From NCBI GenBank assembly GCA_027943245.1, contig JANDJZ010001134.1:1-11314 (forward strand): DNA of 11,314 nt. The letters are read 5' to 3'. Of this stretch, positions 8,714 to 11,314 are shown in pieces. Within the stretch, counting starts at the first letter, position 1. The number at the start of each line of letters is the position of its first letter. Origin of the DNA: Acanthamoeba sp. SK_2022b (Eukaryota > Discosea > Longamoebia > Acanthamoebidae). Made by a program: the position numbers and the translations under genes. Under the pieces are notes generated by a model that worked only from the letters and a program-made list of their open reading frames with translations, made no database searches and had not been told where the DNA came from.

Positions 8714-9444
8714 ATGTCGCTGAGGGTCCCCTCGAAATGCCACACCTGCGCCAAGACCGTGTACGCCATGGAGCGAATGGACGCCGATGGCAAGGTCTTC
8801 CACAAGACCTGTATGAAGTGCGAACACTGCGCCTGTAGGCTGTCGCTGGGCAATTACGCCGCCTTGAATGGTAAGTACTACTGCAAGGCCCACTTCAAGC
8901 AGCTCTTCAAGACCAAGGGCAACTACACGGAGGGCTTTGGTGCCGAGGACGCCAAGAAGAAGTGGTCACCACAGGTTTCCCACTTCAACATGAGCGGTAT
9001 GAACTTTGGCTCCCAGGGCGCCAAGCCCCGCGCCTCGACCGTGGGGCCAATCGGCCAGGTCGGATCACACAAACCCCATGAGAGCAACACCGACGAGGTT
9101 CAGGATGAGATGGACCGCCTGAGCCTCAGCAACTCGGGAGACAACGCCGACCCCCTCGCCTCCAGCGGCTCGGGTGACAACGACGGCGACGTCGTCAATA
9201 GCTCCAGTGACACTAACCTCGCCTCCGGAGATGGTGGCGAGAACGATAACGGGGCAGACGCCGTTGAGACTTCTCCCGCGGATCAGGAGGGCTCCTCCAC
9301 GCAAGGTACCGCGCACATCCTCTCCCCCCTTAAGTGTTCAACCATTTTACATCACCGGATGTGAGAGCTACCTCTCACGAAACGCTCCCCCACTTCTCAG
9401 CGGCCGAGGTCGAGGTGGCCCAAGCGTCGGAGGAAACCGCCTAA
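8714..9444 (+). CDS. Single-LIM-domain protein, LimE/EPLIN-like
   Basis: Exons 8714-9305 and 9401-9444 give 211 residues. The LIM zinc ligands have canonical spacing: Cys9, Cys12, His30, Cys33, Cys36, Cys39, Cys57 and His60, with 17 residues between the pairs on both sides. The segment after the domain (HFKQLFKTKGNYTEGFG) is typical of actin-linked LIM proteins such as EPLIN, and the size and single N-terminal LIM domain recall Dictyostelium LimE, a cortical F-actin protein. The rest (about 80-211) is Ser/Asp/Gly-rich and acidic, without an obvious coiled coil. The start is the ATG at 8714; the frame is open upstream but has no other ATG, and the context AGCCATGTC is reasonable. The intron at 9306-9400 (donor GTACCG, acceptor TTCTCAG) links to a 14-residue acidic tail ending at TAA; without splicing, the frame stops at 9364. 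F-actin binding is inferred from the family. Confidence 0.9.
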
Positions 9445-9737
9445 AACCCCTTCCCTCAGAGAACGACTCAATGCGGTAGTTCTGTGCTGTGCGACAGACC
9501 ACACGAACATAGAAAACGCCACCATCTACGCGCAGCAGCCTGCCAACTAACCGTTCTCCCGTGTAAAGCAGCAATCCCTATGATACTACAATAAAAGAAA
9601 GGCACCTCAGCCTTTTGAGATAGAGCTGTCCTGGTAAGGCGGCTGTGTAGTGTCATGGCCCCGCCGACAAAACAAACACAGCAACAAGGTTCTTCATGTC
9701 TGCATTCGTATGACGCAAGGCTCAGCCGGTTCTGCCG
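9445..9737. other. Convergent 3' spacer between LIM and F-box genes
   Basis: The LIM gene (plus) and the F-box gene (minus) end facing each other 293 bp apart. The stretch must contain both 3'UTRs. No protein-like ORF, tRNA or repeat is seen. The only recognisable signal is AATAAA at 9590-9595 on the plus strand; no counterpart for the minus-strand gene was found. Confidence 0.55.
9590..9595 (+). terminator. AATAAA, candidate polyadenylation signal of the LIM gene
   Basis: AATAAA occurs 145 nt after the LIM stop codon, in ACTACAATAAAAGAAA. Position and strand suit 3'-end formation of the LIM transcript. Whether this organism relies on the canonical hexamer cannot be told from this window, since the other genes lack one. 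Confidence 0.45.
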
Positions 9738-10965
9738 TCAGCTGTCGGCAAGGGTGCCCAGGCTGCCGGCAAGGAAGGCGGAGTATGTGTCATAGGCGGC
9801 TGTCTCGCGGTTGTGCTCGTAGCGGTCCTCTCCGCACTCCTCCTTGGTGACCAACCGCAGCGCCGAGGTAAACACTTGAATTAGAGCCCAGTTCTCCCGA
9901 CAGTGGAGCGTGATGTCCAGCATCTGTGGGTAGAACTGCCTCCACCTATCGTGGTGATCAATCGCCACCAGCGCCCCGCACGCACAGCACTCGCACCACA
10001 GCCTCTTCTCGTCATGAAGCCGCAGCCTGCCCCAAACGATCCAGTTCGCACGCATCAGGGCACTACGTCTTTGTCGTTATTGAAAGGTGCGTCTTGGTAC
10101 CATTCGGGGAGATGACCGCAGACCTTCCAGGGGTGCCGTGGATCGCTGTGCTCGCCGAGCTGCCACTCGTAGAGCTGGGGTACCACCTGCGAGCGTAGCA
10201 ATCAACATGGGCGCGACGAGGCACACGGGCGGTCGGGGCGTACAACGCGAAGTAAGCGCGCGACTTGGGCCAGCTTGGCGCGTCGTTTGGCGTTGGCGGC
10301 CCTGATCACCGCCTGTGGCCAAGAGTGAGGCGAGGAGATGGCGATGAGGAGGTGGGATGCATACCGTGTGATTGCGATAGAGCTGGACGTAGTGCAACCG
10401 GTAATCCTGTACCTTCTTGTTTCGCCTGGCGCTGCCCTTACCGCGCCTCCCTTCCTTGCACCAGTTAAAGTCTTGCAGCAGTAGTGCCTTCCACAGCTTC
10501 TTCTCTTGGTCGACCACCTCACGCCAATGCACGCACACCTGATTTCCTCGGTTATCGCTTTTTTGTTAGGTTTATTTTGTCATGAAAAAAAAATATAAAG
10601 AAAATCAAAAATAGCGCAAAAAGGGAAGGACAAAGTACTAGGCGCAACCGGGCGAGTAGCGGACCGTTCGTGAGGTAAGAGAAGATGTGGGAGAGCAGGA
10701 AGGAGTCCAAAAGATAGATGCACTCTCGTGTCTCCTCTTCTGGCTGCGCAAGAGTGTTGGGAGATGGCAGAGTCGTAGGGGGTGGTTGGGGCAGCTTCGA
10801 AGTCTTGGTCTTGCTCCTTCGACTGCGCCGCAGTTCGGGCGGTATGGTGGCTGGGTCCGCCTGGCCGAGCCCAGCCAACAGCTGAAACTTGTTGGAACCA
10901 CTGGTGTTGCGGCCTGCTACCGCCTCCACGCGGCCTCTTCCATCGCCTCGTCCGTGCCTCGCCAT
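9738..10965 (-). CDS. F-box protein with Cys-rich C-terminal region
   Basis: Exons, read on the minus strand: 10965-10639, 10538-10365, 10312-10244, 10186-10101, 10026-9738. They join in frame to 314 residues. F-box proteins recruit substrates to SCF (Skp1-Cullin-F-box) ubiquitin ligases. Residues 1-80 are basic and Pro-rich, probably disordered. The F-box spans about 84-130 (YLLDSFLLSHIFSYLTN, LLARLRL, VCVHWREVV, KKLWKALL), split by the first intron exactly at the usual Arg/Leu-Val-Cys position. Then come a basic helix (IRAANAKRRAKLAQVARLL) and a Trp-rich C-terminal part with WCECCACG at 229-236, which could bind zinc or may just be structural. No WD40, LRR or Kelch repeats are visible, so the substrate-binding part is not of a common class. 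The first ATG in frame is 10965. Introns of 52 and 57 nt are very short, but each restores frame. The substrate is unknown. Confidence 0.82.
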
Positions 10966-11314
10966 GACGCTGAATGCCAGGCGAAGCTCCTGTGATGAAC
11001 ATCCAGCAAGGCACAAAAAATTTGCTGAAAAACGTTTCCATAACTTATCAATTACAGACGACGATGATTCCTTTTGTCCAACGCCTTCACAACATACACA
11101 GAGATTTTACCCACACGCTTCTCCAATCCCAGAATGGAGTAAACCATTGCCACACAATTTGTGTGACCAATGCAGAGTGTGGGCAAAAAGGGAACTTGTG
11201 TTGTCCAATCATGGAGCAAGTCCCTACTCACCATTCTGAGATCAAGTTTCACAAACAAGATCTCACCATCTCACTTTCCACCTCTCCCTTCATAAGAAAC
11301 TCCCTGCAGCAAAG
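10966..11314. promoter_or_regulatory. Upstream region of the F-box gene with CCAAT boxes and a palindrome
   Basis: These 349 bp have lower GC than the coding regions and no supported ORF. They carry three CCAAT pentamers on the plus strand (11123-11127, 11167-11171, 11205-11209) and a 15-bp inverted repeat, CACACAA-T-TTGTGTG, at 11151-11165. The region should contain the 5'UTR and promoter of the minus-strand F-box gene, and possibly that of a gene beyond the right edge. Confidence 0.45.
11151..11165. repeat. 15-bp inverted repeat (7-bp arms, 1-bp centre)
   Basis: CACACAATTTGTGTG consists of perfect arms CACACAA and TTGTGTG around a single T. It sits 186 bp upstream of the F-box start codon and directly abuts a CCAAT box. 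Palindromes of this length can be dimeric transcription factor sites; function here is inference. Confidence 0.45.

Noticed and set aside
10027..10066. A 40-nt intron (donor GTAGTG) before the last F-box exon
   Set aside because: The donor GTACCA at 10100 gives a 74-nt intron that also restores frame and fits the normal intron size here.
11052..11258. Minus-strand frame of 68 codons (starts MFVKLDLRMVSR)
   Set aside because: It is short, lies in a probable promoter region, and has no family resemblance. It could be an exon of an unseen gene, but nothing supports that.

Overview
The window looks like nuclear DNA from a free-living amoebozoan, most likely Acanthamoeba or a close relative. The base composition is GC-rich. 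Five genes are broken by 27 inferred short introns (about 50-125 nt, with one of 320 nt). The protein set (a STAT with a C-terminal tyrosine, and a single-LIM protein like Dictyostelium LimE) is amoebozoan in character. No bacterial operon, tRNA, rRNA, CRISPR array or transposon is visible. All exon boundaries were inferred by eye from GT/AG sites, frame and family resemblance; no transcript data were available.

Layout from left to right. (1) Positions 1-2739, minus strand: the ARS2/SERRATE (SRRT) homologue, cut off by the left edge before its C-terminal zinc finger. (2) Positions 2740-2987: a 248-bp divergent promoter region. (3) Positions 2988-6165, plus strand: a 12-exon STAT-family protein of 707 residues with Q-rich N-terminus, coiled coil, DNA-binding domain, linker, SH2 domain and a candidate phospho-acceptor tyrosine near the C-terminus. 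(4) Positions 6166-6518: spacer. (5) Positions 6519-8384, plus strand: an unrecognised 416-residue protein with a likely nuclear localisation signal and a C-terminal coiled coil. (6) Positions 8385-8713: a T-rich spacer. (7) Positions 8714-9444, plus strand: a 211-residue single-LIM-domain protein. (8) Positions 9445-9737: a convergent 3' spacer with one AATAAA. (9) Positions 9738-10965, minus strand: a 314-residue F-box protein with a Cys-rich C-terminal part. (10) Positions 10966-11314: an upstream region with three CCAAT boxes and a near-perfect 15-bp palindrome.

The genes do not form an evident pathway. ARS2 works in capped-RNA processing in the nucleus, STAT in phosphotyrosine-controlled transcription, the LIM protein probably on F-actin, and the F-box protein probably in SCF ubiquitin ligases. 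The most noteworthy points are the complete STAT with its C-terminal tyrosine, its head-to-head pairing with ARS2, the unrecognised nuclear coiled-coil protein downstream of it, and recurring intron features: GTAC donors and C-tracts on the sense strand.
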